This document shows, piece by piece, positions 1-8,820 of a DNA stretch of 64,000 nucleotides. This DNA comes from Intestinicryptomonas porci (GTDB lineage Bacteria; Verrucomicrobiota; Verrucomicrobiia; Opitutales; Intestinicryptomonadaceae): contig NZ_JALBUT010000006.1 in the NCBI RefSeq assembly GCF_033971905.1, positions 62,001 to 126,000 on the forward strand, read 5' to 3'. Within the stretch, counting starts at the first letter, position 1. Each line of letters opens with the position of its first letter. The position numbers and the translations under genes are program-made. The notes under the pieces were generated by a model. The model was not told where the DNA came from. It was given only the letters and a program-made list of their open reading frames with translations, and did not search any database.

Positions 1-1083
1 AGTGGAGCGCGGAGGAACGGGCATGCCGTAGGAAACATCTATCAGAGACTTGCTACCGTAGCGTATGCGCCACTTGTGCATTCCCAAAAAGTCGATGAAA
101 AAGCTTTTGGCGTTTTTCGGCATCCTGCGCGGAAGCTTGGCAAGCCCCAAAACGATTTCAGTGTCGGAATGCAAAACCATTCCGTCTTTTGTAAGCTCCA
201 AAAGCTTGCGCGTAGAGCGCACGTTGCCAAGTCTCGGCATTCCCGAAAACTCGATGGAGCGCGCCATGGCGTTCTGGGGAGCAAGAAGAATCGTTCCAAC
301 AGCCTCCCCAAGCTCGTAGGACGTGCGCGAAATCTGGGTGCAAATCGTAAAGAGACGCTCCTTCCAAAGAGACTGCGGCTTGCCCGAAACCCTGTAAACG
401 ATGTCGCCAACGAAATTGCGCCCCGCCTGATACAAAATGGAGTCCAACCCGAAGTGGAAGCCTCCCGTCTCCGTAGCATCGGGCGGCATGTCAAGCTCAA
501 TGCGGTGCTTTTCCAAAAATTCGTCTATGAGCGAAATAATGAAAGACGTGCTTAAAAAATCGCCGGCGTCGCTTTGGGCGTCCAAAGACGGATAGCCGCT
601 TAAAACGTCTTCGTCAACCCCAAGCACCACAAATATGTTGCGCCCTGTCGAAACCGAAGCTTCCGAAGTAAAAAACTTTAAGTTTTGGGGATTTTTCGGG
701 GAGGCAACAACCGTCCTTAAAATCGCCTCCCTCATATTCGCAAACGGAGAGTCGGGCGAAGTGTAAGAAGACGGCATGTCGGAAATTCTGCGCGAAGGCT
801 TGTCGCTTGAAATTTTTTGGAATGTTTTTCCGAAATCCGCAAAATCGTCTTTTGAAATCCAAAAATCCTTTGGCGCAATTATGTCGAAGTCAAATTCTTT
901 CAAACTCTGCGAAACCTGCTCCGCGCCGCCTTCCGCTTTTGCTTCGCGCTCCGTTTCTGAAACAAGAAAAACAACGGGGCTTGCGTGCTTGTCCATATAA
1001 GAAAACAAAGACATTGCCCGCTCGGAGGCATTCTGCAAAAACACGGCATATTTTGCGTTTGGATTTTCAGTCGTACTGCTCAT
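1..1083 (-). CDS. Unrecognised protein, 3' end outside window (possible DAC-like sensor domain)
   Basis: The minus-strand frame is open from an ATG at 1083 to the window edge, giving at least 361 codons. It begins MSSTTENPNAKYAVFLQNAS. There is no signal peptide or membrane segment, so it is probably cytoplasmic. The visible C-terminal half (around SIEFSGMPRLGNVRSTRKLL and LTKDGMVLHSDTEIVLGLA) loosely recalls the DAC-like nucleotide-sensor domains related to diadenylate cyclases. That resemblance is from memory and weak, and no catalytic motif was identified. A TTGACA box lies upstream on the same strand. It is divergent from malQ, with 93 bp between the two starts. Confidence 0.6.
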   Translation of the reverse strand, partial: MSSTTENPNAKYAVFLQNASERAMSLFSYMDKHASPVVFLVSETEREAKAEGGAEQVSQSLKEFDFDIIAPKDFWISKDDFADFGKTFQKISSDKPSRRISDMPSSYTSPDSPFANMREAILRTVVASPKNPQNLKFFTSEASVSTGRNIFVVLGVDEDVLSGYPSLDAQSDAGDFLSTSFIISLIDEFLEKHRIELDMPPDATETGGFHFGLDSILYQAGRNFVGDIVYRVSGKPQSLWKERLFTICTQISRTSYELGEAVGTILLAPQNAMARSIEFSGMPRLGNVRSTRKLLELTKDGMVLHSDTEIVLGLAKLPRRMPKNAKSFFIDFLGMHKWRIRYGSKSLIDVSYGMPVPPRST

Positions 1084-1093
1084 AAAAACTAAA

Positions 1094-1124
1094 CTTATAT
1101 TTTATTATTTTTAATCTTTGTCAA
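1094..1124 (-). promoter_or_regulatory. Possible sigma70-type promoter of the 1..1083 gene
   Basis: On the minus strand there is a perfect TTGACA (plus 1119-1124) followed by an A/T-only stretch with several -10-like hexamers, the last being TATAAG at plus 1094-1099. Spacing is ambiguous, so only the -35 box is convincing. Confidence 0.35.
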
Positions 1125-1176
1125 GTTATGATGTTTTATTGTTGTAAAAAATGCCGCATTTTGCGTTGATAATGAA

Positions 1177-2736
1177 ATGACAGACTATTCTTGGACAACA
1201 TCGAGGGCGGCGGGAATACTGATGCACATATCGAGCCTGCCATCAAGGCAGGGAATCGGCTCTTTCGGGGAAGGCGCGGAAAAATTTTTGGACTTTCTCA
1301 CGCTTTCGGGAATAAAATACTGGCAGATATGCCCGCTTACGCCCACGGGATTCGGGGACTCCCCCTACCAGTCATTTTCGGCTTTCGCGTACAACACATA
1401 TTTCATAGACTTTTTCGAGCTTCAAAAGTTCGGGCTGATAGACGAAGGCGATGCCGACAAACTAAGCGGACTTCCCTCAAAAAAATGCGATTACGGGGCA
1501 ATCTACCAGACTCTTCCCGACATTTTAAGAAAAGCCGCCCGCAAGTTTTTTGAAAGCCAAAAGCCTTCCCTTTACGATAAATCTTTTGATGATTTTTGCG
1601 AAGAAAACAAAGACTGGCTCGAAAACTACGCTCTGTTTTGCGCCCTGAAAAAACGTTTCGGCGGGCTTCCCTGGACAAAGTGGGACGCCGAATTTAAAAC
1701 GCGAAAAAACATAACATTATCCGACGCAGACAAAGACGAAATATCTTCGGTAAAATTCGGGCAGTACGTCTTTTACTGCCAGTATATGCGCCTTAAAAGA
1801 AAAGCCAATTCAAGAAACATCGAAATTATCGGCGACATGCCCATTTTCGTCTCGGAAGACTCAGCCGACGTCTGGGCAAACCCCGAACTTTTCGACTTAA
1901 AAAAAGACCTCTCGCCGCGAAACGTCGCGGGAGTAGGCCCCGACTACTTTTCCCCCACGGGGCAGCTTTGGGGAAATCCCCTGTACAGCTGGAAGTCTAA
2001 CCCAAAAGGAGTGTATGGTTTTTGGGAAAAACGCTTAGAAAAAGCCTTCGGACTTTACGATGTCCTGCGCCTCGACCATTTCAGGGGATTTGCAGACTAC
2101 TGGGCAATTCCCGCAAATTCGCAAGACGCCTCGAACGGCTCGTGGAAAATCGGTCCGGGCAAACAGTTTTTTGAAAAAATGCGCAAAATTTTCAAAACGG
2201 AAAAATTCATCGCAGAAGACTTGGGAATCTTGTCTGAAAGAGCCGTAAAACTTTGCAGGGACATAAACATTCCCACAATGGCGGTTCTCCAGTTCGCATT
2301 CGGCTCGGACGCTTCAAACCCCTACCTTCCGCACAACCTCTCGCGCAACATCGTCTGCTATACGGGAACGCACGACAACCCCTCGACGAACGACTGGTAC
2401 GCCAACGCTGACCCCAAAACACAGGACCATTTTCGGCGTTATTTCGCAACACCCGCGCAGTCGCCGAACTGGAACATGGTTTTGGGCGCGCTGACGAGCG
2501 TTTCAAACCTCGCAATCATACCCATGCAAGACATTTTGTCGCTCGGGGCGGAATCGAGAATGAATACGCCCGGAGTTGCGAGCGGCAACTGGCAGTGGAG
2601 AATGTCGTTTTTCCAGCTTGAATCTGCCATAAAAAACACTTCCTCCTTTTTGCGAAGCCTTTGCGAGCTAAGCGGCAGGGAAAACAAAACAGAACCCAAA
2701 AGCCTGCCCCCCGACCTTCTGAAATTCATCAAATAA
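1177..2736 (+). CDS. malQ: 4-alpha-glucanotransferase (amylomaltase, GH77)
   Basis: A 519-residue cytoplasmic enzyme that transfers alpha-1,4-glucan segments between maltodextrins in glycogen/maltose metabolism. The length fits bacterial MalQ. The family's catalytic triad is visible: the nucleophile Asp300 in LRLDHFRGF, the acid/base Glu347 in AEDLGIL, and the stabilising Asp400 in GTHDNPSTNDWY. The N-terminal signature (GILMHISSLPSRQGIGSFG, then the GDSPYQSFSAFA loop) is also present. It stands alone between a divergent upstream gene and lepA. No other glycogen genes are in the window. Confidence 0.95.
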   Translation: MTDYSWTTSRAAGILMHISSLPSRQGIGSFGEGAEKFLDFLTLSGIKYWQICPLTPTGFGDSPYQSFSAFAYNTYFIDFFELQKFGLIDEGDADKLSGLPSKKCDYGAIYQTLPDILRKAARKFFESQKPSLYDKSFDDFCEENKDWLENYALFCALKKRFGGLPWTKWDAEFKTRKNITLSDADKDEISSVKFGQYVFYCQYMRLKRKANSRNIEIIGDMPIFVSEDSADVWANPELFDLKKDLSPRNVAGVGPDYFSPTGQLWGNPLYSWKSNPKGVYGFWEKRLEKAFGLYDVLRLDHFRGFADYWAIPANSQDASNGSWKIGPGKQFFEKMRKIFKTEKFIAEDLGILSERAVKLCRDINIPTMAVLQFAFGSDASNPYLPHNLSRNIVCYTGTHDNPSTNDWYANADPKTQDHFRRYFATPAQSPNWNMVLGALTSVSNLAIIPMQDILSLGAESRMNTPGVASGNWQWRMSFFQLESAIKNTSSFLRSLCELSGRENKTEPKSLPPDLLKFIK

Positions 2737-2837
2737 AAAAATGCTAAAAACATCGGAATATCGGGCTTTTTTGGTTGCAAGACAAAATGTTTTTTGGAAA
2801 ATAAATTCCTTTTTGAGAATAATGTTTTAAAAAGGGA

Positions 2838-4634
2838 ATGGATACTTCACACATCAGGAATTTTTGCATCATAGCGCACGTTGACCACGGCAAGACAACA
2901 TTGTCTGACCGCCTCTTGGAAATGACCAAAACAATCGAAAAGCGCAACATGCAAGACCAGCTCCTCGATTCGATGGATTTGGAGCGCGAGCGCGGCATCA
3001 CAATCAAGAGCCATCCCGTTTCGATGAACTACGTTTTTGAAGGGAAAGAATACCTTTTAAACTTAATTGACACCCCGGGGCACGTTGACTTTTCCTATGA
3101 AGTTTCAAGGTCTCTCGCCGCTTGCGAAGGCGCGCTTTTATTAGTTGACGCGGCGCAGGGCGTAGAAGCCCAGACGGTAGCGAACGCAAACCTTGCGATG
3201 AACCAAAACCTCGCGATAATCCCCGTAATCAACAAGGTGGATTTGCCGAGCGCGCACCCCGAAAAATGCCTTCAACAAGTCGAGGACGTTCTTGCCATTC
3301 CCGCAGACGACGCTATTTTGGCAAGCGGAAAATCGGGCATCGGCATAAAGGACATCTTGGACGCGGTTGTAAAAAAAATCCCCTCCCCCCGCCTTGCAGA
3401 CTACCCGCAAACCCGCGCCTTGATTTTTGACTGCGTTTTCGACAGCTACAAAGGCGTAATCTGCTACGTCAGAATTTTCTCGGGAACAATAAAGGCGGGT
3501 TCCGACATTCAAATGATGTCAAACGGCGCGCGCACGACAGTCAAGGAAGTCGGCAGGTTCAAGCCGAATATGGTTGTCGAAAAAGAGCTTACGGCAGGCT
3601 GTACGGGATACATCGTAACAAACATAAAAGACGTGACGGAAATCAAAATAGGAGACACCATCACCCTTTCCGAAAATCCCGCAAGCGAAATGCTGCCGGG
3701 ATACAAGGAAGTAAAGCCGATGGTTTTTGCGGGCATATACCCTATCGACACCGCCGACTACGAAAAATTAAAGACTTCCCTTTCAAAGCTTCAATTAAAC
3801 GATGCCGCCTTGATTTACCAGCCCGAAAATTCGGTCGCGCTCGGATTTGGGTTTAGATGCGGCTTCCTCGGTCTTTTGCACATGGAAATCATACAGGAAA
3901 GGCTCAGGCGCGAATACGACTTGGACATCATTTCAACATACCCAAGCGTCGTCTATAAACTCACCACAACCGATGGAAGCAACATAGAAATCGACAACCC
4001 CGTGCGCCTGCCCGACCCTTCCACGATAGAAAAAATTTACGAACCGAAAATCAAGGCGCACATACACATTCCAAGCGAATCCATAGGCGACATGCTCGCG
4101 CTTATCGCCGAAAAGCGCGGCTTTTGCGAACGCACCGAAAACATCGACCCGACACGCGTCATGATAACCGCAGACCTGCCGCTAAACGAAATTCTGATAG
4201 ATTTCAACGACCGCCTGAAAAGCATCACGCGCGGCTACGGAAGCCTGGACTATGAAATGAATGGCTACGAAGCCTCCGACTTGGTGCGCCTCGACATTTT
4301 GGTAAACGGGGAGCAAATTGACGCATTCTCATCAATCGTCCACCGCGAGAAAGCGGAAGCGAAAGGCAGAATGATGTGCGAAAAGCTAAAAGACATTCTC
4401 CCGCGCCAAATGTTTAAAGTGGCAATCCAAGCAGCAATAGGCGGCAAAATCGTCGCCCGCGAAACCCTCGGCTCATTCAGAAAAGACGTCACCTCAAAAT
4501 GTTATGGCGGCGACATAACCCGAAAGAAGAAGCTCCTTGAAAAGCAAAAGGAGGGGAAAAAACGCATGAAGCAAATCGGCAAAGTTTCAATTCCGCAAGA
4601 GGCGTTCATCGACGTCTTAAAATCAAACAAGTAA
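2838..4634 (+). CDS. lepA: Elongation factor 4 (back-translocating GTPase LepA)
   Basis: A 598-residue translational GTPase that acts on stalled ribosomes. G1 is AHVDHGKTT at residues 13-21, G3 is DTPGH at 78-82, and G4 is NKVD near residue 133. The LepA-type C-terminus is complete (VASRETL-like stretch AIGGKIVARETLGSFRKDVTSKCYGGDITRKKKLLEKQ is present, ending in basic residues). The family length is about 600. lepB starts 4 nt after its stop, so the two are almost certainly co-transcribed, as in many bacteria. Confidence 0.97.
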   Translation: MDTSHIRNFCIIAHVDHGKTTLSDRLLEMTKTIEKRNMQDQLLDSMDLERERGITIKSHPVSMNYVFEGKEYLLNLIDTPGHVDFSYEVSRSLAACEGALLLVDAAQGVEAQTVANANLAMNQNLAIIPVINKVDLPSAHPEKCLQQVEDVLAIPADDAILASGKSGIGIKDILDAVVKKIPSPRLADYPQTRALIFDCVFDSYKGVICYVRIFSGTIKAGSDIQMMSNGARTTVKEVGRFKPNMVVEKELTAGCTGYIVTNIKDVTEIKIGDTITLSENPASEMLPGYKEVKPMVFAGIYPIDTADYEKLKTSLSKLQLNDAALIYQPENSVALGFGFRCGFLGLLHMEIIQERLRREYDLDIISTYPSVVYKLTTTDGSNIEIDNPVRLPDPSTIEKIYEPKIKAHIHIPSESIGDMLALIAEKRGFCERTENIDPTRVMITADLPLNEILIDFNDRLKSITRGYGSLDYEMNGYEASDLVRLDILVNGEQIDAFSSIVHREKAEAKGRMMCEKLKDILPRQMFKVAIQAAIGGKIVARETLGSFRKDVTSKCYGGDITRKKKLLEKQKEGKKRMKQIGKVSIPQEAFIDVLKSNK

Positions 4635-4638
4635 AAAA

Positions 4639-5916
4639 ATGTTCCCGTTTTCAAGAAAAGACAAACACATAAAAGAGCTGGTTTCAGCCGCATACAACGT
4701 CTATAATTACAGGCGCGACGTAATCGGAAGCGAAAACGCGGAAAAGCTGCATGCCTTGATAGAGGAAGTCGAAAACCTTTTCGACGACGGCAAAACAAGG
4801 TTGCCGCGCTTTAAAGAGGCGTGTAATGAACTCGAATGCCAAATGAAAAAATGCGGCGGGACGATTTATCCGCTCGGCTTTTGGGCGGACAACGTTGACG
4901 TCGTATTTGTTGCGGGCATACTCGCGCTCAGCCTGCGCTCGTTTTTCTTCCAGCCCTTCCAAATTCCCACAAATTCGATGTATCCGTCCTTTTACGGAAT
5001 GACATCGCATGTATATGCCGAAGGGCAAGATGCCCCGTCGTTCAGGGAAAAAGCATGGAATCTCATAACAAAAAAAGCGTCCAATTACGAATTAAACGCT
5101 AAAAAAGGCGGCGAAGTTCTAATACGCATAAACCACCCGTCGCAAATGGAGGCAAACGGAGGGATTTTCCATAGCGAAATACGCCCTTCAAGATGGCTCG
5201 GAGTATTGCCATCGCGCGAAAAAGTCTATTCGTTTAAAGTCGGGGGCGCAACAGAAGAGCTGTCTGTTCCCGCCGACTTTTCTTTGGACGGCGTAATTCA
5301 AAAGGCGTATCCCTTCATGACCAAAAACGAAAGCGCGGGAGAATACATAAACGCCATCTCAACGCGCGCAAAAATCATAAACATCGACGGCAAACTCTAT
5401 TTGAGCCTCGGCGAAAAAAAGGCGGGAGAGCGCATACTAAACTTCGACATACTTGGCGGCGACATGCTGTTTGTTGACCGCATTACCTACAATTTCAGAA
5501 AGCCGAAAGTCGGAGAGCCCATTGTATTTAAAACGGGAATGTGCGAAGGCATAACCGCCAAGAACGGAGGCGTGCCCGACGACAAATACTACATCAAAAG
5601 GCTTGTCGGCGTCGGCGGAGACTCCCTTAAAATAGAAGGCTCAACCCTGATGGTAAACGAAAAGCCCGCGGAAGGCTCCGAAGCATTCGACGAAAACGCG
5701 CAAATGATAAACGGCTACTGCGGCTACAAGCCTTTCGGAATGCTCGAAAACGGCGCAACCGTAAAAGTTCCGCAAAAAAGCTACTACGCCATGGGCGACA
5801 ATTCGGAAAACAGCTGGGACAGCCGATACTGGGGATTTGTCCCCGAAAAAGCGGTGGTGGGCAAGGCGCTCGTAATATTCTACCCGTTCACAAACCGCTG
5901 GGGGGCGGCAAAGTAA
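4639..5916 (+). CDS. lepB: Signal peptidase I, enlarged
   Basis: A membrane serine protease that removes signal peptides from exported proteins. It has 425 residues, longer than the roughly 250-330 usual for the family. Residues 1-85 form a charged N-terminal extension. One membrane helix follows (about 88-105). The catalytic Ser113 lies in QIPTNSMYPSF and the general-base Lys320 in YYIKRLVGVGGD. The box GDNSENSWDSRYWG lies near the C-terminus. The ~205 residues between Ser and Lys include an insertion with no motif I recognise. It follows lepA after 4 nt. Confidence 0.93.
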   Translation: MFPFSRKDKHIKELVSAAYNVYNYRRDVIGSENAEKLHALIEEVENLFDDGKTRLPRFKEACNELECQMKKCGGTIYPLGFWADNVDVVFVAGILALSLRSFFFQPFQIPTNSMYPSFYGMTSHVYAEGQDAPSFREKAWNLITKKASNYELNAKKGGEVLIRINHPSQMEANGGIFHSEIRPSRWLGVLPSREKVYSFKVGGATEELSVPADFSLDGVIQKAYPFMTKNESAGEYINAISTRAKIINIDGKLYLSLGEKKAGERILNFDILGGDMLFVDRITYNFRKPKVGEPIVFKTGMCEGITAKNGGVPDDKYYIKRLVGVGGDSLKIEGSTLMVNEKPAEGSEAFDENAQMINGYCGYKPFGMLENGATVKVPQKSYYAMGDNSENSWDSRYWGFVPEKAVVGKALVIFYPFTNRWGAAK

Positions 5917-6041
5917 TCCCCGTCCCGCAAAAAAATCTTGCAATGCTTTTTTTAAGATTTTTTGACACATACCGTTAAAAAGTTGTTGAAATTTTTAATT
6001 AAAGCTATTTAAACGAATAAAGAAATATCAAATAAACATTA

Positions 6042-6683
6042 ATGGCAAACCAATACCCAAGCGGCAAACCAAACCCGCACCAAAAAAATAGTAAATTCGC
6101 AAAGAACTACGGACCGCGCAGAAACGAAAGAATAAGAGTTCCGCGTGTCCGCGTAATCGGTCCCGACGGAACGCAAGTCGGAGTTATGCCGACGGCGGAA
6201 GCCTTGGCATTGGCTCGAAAGTACAAGCTCGACTTGATAGAAGTTTCGCCGAACGCCGAGCCGCCGGTTTGCAGAATTTTGGACTACGGAAAATACCTCT
6301 ACGAAGAAGCGAAAAAGCAGAAGTCGAACAAGACTTCCACCGCAAAAGTAAAAGAGGTAAAACTGCGCCCGCATATCGACAGGCACGACTACGAAACAAA
6401 AATGCGCAACGCCGAACGCTTCCTTTTTTCAGGCAACAAGCTGAAAATCACAATGATGCTCCGCGGCCGCGAAATGGAATTTAAAAACATAGCATTCGAC
6501 ATCGTAAAGCGCGCAATCGCAGACCTAAACCACATGGGGCACGCCGATTCAGAACCCAAGCTCATGGGCAAAAACATAGGGGTCACAATCTCTCCTGTCG
6601 CTCAAAACCAGCGCAAGCTGAAATATTCCGGCGAAGACGAAGACATCCCCGAAGAAGACGATTCGGCGTCAGACTCCGAATAG
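6042..6683 (+). CDS. infC: Translation initiation factor IF-3
   Basis: A 213-residue protein that binds the 30S subunit and checks start-codon/initiator-tRNA pairing. The N-terminal domain has the signature RVRVIGPDGTQVGVMPTAEA followed by LDLIEVSPNAEPPVCRILDYGKY. The C-terminal domain contains KLRPHIDRHDYETKMRNAERFL. A ~25-residue acidic tail (EDEDIPEEDDSASDSE) extends past the normal end. The start is an ordinary ATG rather than the ATT used in enterobacteria. The usual partners rpmI and rplT do not follow; the next gene is an amidase. Confidence 0.96.
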   Translation: MANQYPSGKPNPHQKNSKFAKNYGPRRNERIRVPRVRVIGPDGTQVGVMPTAEALALARKYKLDLIEVSPNAEPPVCRILDYGKYLYEEAKKQKSNKTSTAKVKEVKLRPHIDRHDYETKMRNAERFLFSGNKLKITMMLRGREMEFKNIAFDIVKRAIADLNHMGHADSEPKLMGKNIGVTISPVAQNQRKLKYSGEDEDIPEEDDSASDSE

Positions 6684-6699
6684 TTTTCGGAGACTTCTA

Positions 6700-7809
6700 A
6701 TGATGGAACATGCGCCCAAAAATTTATTTGCAACCCTGTTTAAATCCTTTAAAAGCAAGATTTATGACGGGAGCGCAAATAAAAGCCGCAAAAGCGAGGG
6801 CGCATTTTTCCAAGATTGTTCGCGCAGACGCTTTTTAAAAGCGCTTGGACTTGGTGTGCTTTTTTTGGGAAGTGCGGCGGAACTTGCGGCAATCGATGTA
6901 AAAGGGGTCTATTACATTCCCGTTTCAAAAATCGCAAGGCGGTTCGGGATGAAGTACAAAACAACCATTCCCAAAAAACGCCAGCAAATTTACAGCTCCA
7001 ACTTTTCAATGACCTTCGACGTCCACAGGCGCGACATGGATTTAAACGGCGTAAAAGTGTGGCTCGGAGACCCAGTTGTGGAAATGGGGGGGCTTCTATA
7101 TGTATCATCGCGCGACATAGAAAAAACAATAACCCCCATTGTATTTCCGAAAGTTTCAAACGTCCCCCCGCCCCTGCGCCACATAATGATAGACCCCGGG
7201 CATGGAGGCAAAGATAAGGGGGCAATCAGCAAAACTTTCGGGGTTTTCGAGAAAAATTTGACTCTCGACATCTCTTCAAGAATTGCGGCATATCTGCGCA
7301 AAATGGGTTTCAAAGTTTCGCTTACGCGCTATAAAGACGTATTTTTGGAACTTCCCGAACGCCCCGCAAAAGCAAACAAAGTAAACGCGGACTTATTTTT
7401 AAGCATACACATAAATGCGGCGGGGCCGAGCGCATCGGGCGTTGAAACGTACTCCCTCACCCCCAAAGGTCAGAACTCAACAAATGCCTCGACCATGTCG
7501 GTAAAGGACAAGCGCAATTTTAACGGAGAAATCCAAAACAGCTGGAACACCCTGCTCTCATATTACATCCAAAGCGAATTGAAAGAAGCGGCATCTTCTT
7601 CCGACAGAGGCTCGAAACGCGCGCGATTTGCAGTTTTGCAAGACGGAAAAATGCCTGCCGCCTTGGTCGAATGCGGTTTTATATCAAATAATGCCGAAGC
7701 CCGCAAACTATGCTCCGCAAGCTATCGGGATTCTTTGGCAAAAGCAATCGCGAATGGAATTTTCAGATACTCGAAAACATTGAAGAGGCTAAACAATCAA
7801 AAGCCCTAA
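6700..7809 (+). CDS. N-acetylmuramoyl-L-alanine amidase, Tat-exported (Amidase_3)
   Basis: A zinc hydrolase that cleaves the MurNAc-L-Ala bond of peptidoglycan during cell division or remodelling. It has 369 residues. The N-terminus carries a consensus twin-arginine signal (SRRRFLK at 41-47 followed by a hydrophobic stretch), like E. coli AmiA and AmiC. The catalytic domain has the expected zinc and catalytic residues: His168 in DPGHGGKD, Glu184 in FGVFEKNL, His237 in LSIHINA and Glu324 in LVECGF. It starts 16 nt after infC. Two ATGs are adjacent (6700 and 6703) and either may be used. Confidence 0.93.
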   Translation: MMEHAPKNLFATLFKSFKSKIYDGSANKSRKSEGAFFQDCSRRRFLKALGLGVLFLGSAAELAAIDVKGVYYIPVSKIARRFGMKYKTTIPKKRQQIYSSNFSMTFDVHRRDMDLNGVKVWLGDPVVEMGGLLYVSSRDIEKTITPIVFPKVSNVPPPLRHIMIDPGHGGKDKGAISKTFGVFEKNLTLDISSRIAAYLRKMGFKVSLTRYKDVFLELPERPAKANKVNADLFLSIHINAAGPSASGVETYSLTPKGQNSTNASTMSVKDKRNFNGEIQNSWNTLLSYYIQSELKEAASSSDRGSKRARFAVLQDGKMPAALVECGFISNNAEARKLCSASYRDSLAKAIANGIFRYSKTLKRLNNQKP

Positions 7810-7858
7810 AATTTAATGCGGTTTTTCACCACTGACAAACGCCGAAAATCTTAAATTT

Positions 7859-8755
7859 TCAGCCGTCTTTTTTTGCAGATACAGAAACTATCATAAATAC
7901 CACGGCAAAAATTGAAATCGAAATTCCCGCAACAATATTTGCGGACAAAACTTCCCCGAAAACGGATGTTCCCACGATTATTGCAGTAATCGGCTCAAAA
8001 ACCCCAAGCACGGAAGCTTTTGTTGCCCCTATTTTTCGTGTTGAAACAGCCAATGTCGCCGTAGAGACAATCGTGGGAAAAATTGCAAGCCCCAAAAGAT
8101 TTCCAAATCCGCAAATATCAATGACGCCTATTGCAGGCATTTCGGAAAATGCGGTCTTAATGAAAAATATCACAACCCCCGCCAGAAGAGAATAAAAAGT
8201 AATGATATAGCTTGAAATGTTTTTTATTACCCCACTGCGGTTGATTATGACGATGAAAACGGCATAAACAAAAGCGGAAGCCATCGAAAGGCATACGCCT
8301 GTAAAATTTACCGATTGGGAAGAATTTTCGCAAGCCATGACGGCAACCCCGAAAAACGTCGCAAAAATTGCAAACCACACCTGCCGCGATGGCGCAACTC
8401 CCAAAAACACCATTATAATTGCGACAAACACGGGATAAAGAAATATAAGGGTTGTCGCCAATCCCGAAGCTATGTAATTGTACGCCTCAAACAAAAACAC
8501 GCTGCTTGAAGCATAAAGCAAACCAAGAAGCAAAAGCACCCAAAATTGCCCCCACGACACCTTGAAACTTTGCCCGCGCGCAAGAAGAAAAATCCCCAAA
8601 AGCAATACAGCAAAGGCATATCGAAAGAGCAATATAAATTCAATGGATGCTCCATTTCTCATCAAGGGCACGGCAAACAGCGGATTTAGTCCATAGGCTA
8701 TTCCCGTGATAATCCCCGCAGAATAACCAATAAAATTTTTGACATCAACTTTCAT
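7859..8755 (-). CDS. EamA/DMT-family transporter
   Basis: A 298-residue inner-membrane protein with about ten hydrophobic helices arranged as two EamA repeats (GIITGIAYGLNPLFAVPLM in the first, VCLSMASAFVYAVFIVIINRS in the second). The family exports amino acids, metabolites or nucleotide sugars, and the substrate cannot be read from sequence. The start is set at the first ATG (8755), which has GGAG 5 nt upstream; a GTG two codons earlier is also in frame. It lies downstream of the sialate-esterase gene but a terminator separates them. Confidence 0.85.
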   Translation of the reverse strand: MKVDVKNFIGYSAGIITGIAYGLNPLFAVPLMRNGASIEFILLFRYAFAVLLLGIFLLARGQSFKVSWGQFWVLLLLGLLYASSSVFLFEAYNYIASGLATTLIFLYPVFVAIIMVFLGVAPSRQVWFAIFATFFGVAVMACENSSQSVNFTGVCLSMASAFVYAVFIVIINRSGVIKNISSYIITFYSLLAGVVIFFIKTAFSEMPAIGVIDICGFGNLLGLAIFPTIVSTATLAVSTRKIGATKASVLGVFEPITAIIVGTSVFGEVLSANIVAGISISIFAVVFMIVSVSAKKDG

Positions 8756-8780
8756 TTGCACTCCGCGCCAATGTTGAAAT

Positions 8781-8814
8781 AAAAAACTTCATATTAAAAT
8801 ATGAAGTTTTTTTT
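8781..8814 (-). terminator. Terminator after the sialate esterase-like gene
   Basis: A near-perfect A/T-rich hairpin, AAAAAACTTCATATT (8781-8795) against its complement at 8798-8812. It is flanked by A and T runs, so it can work in both directions. Confidence 0.75.
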
Positions 8815-8820
8815 AACGCC

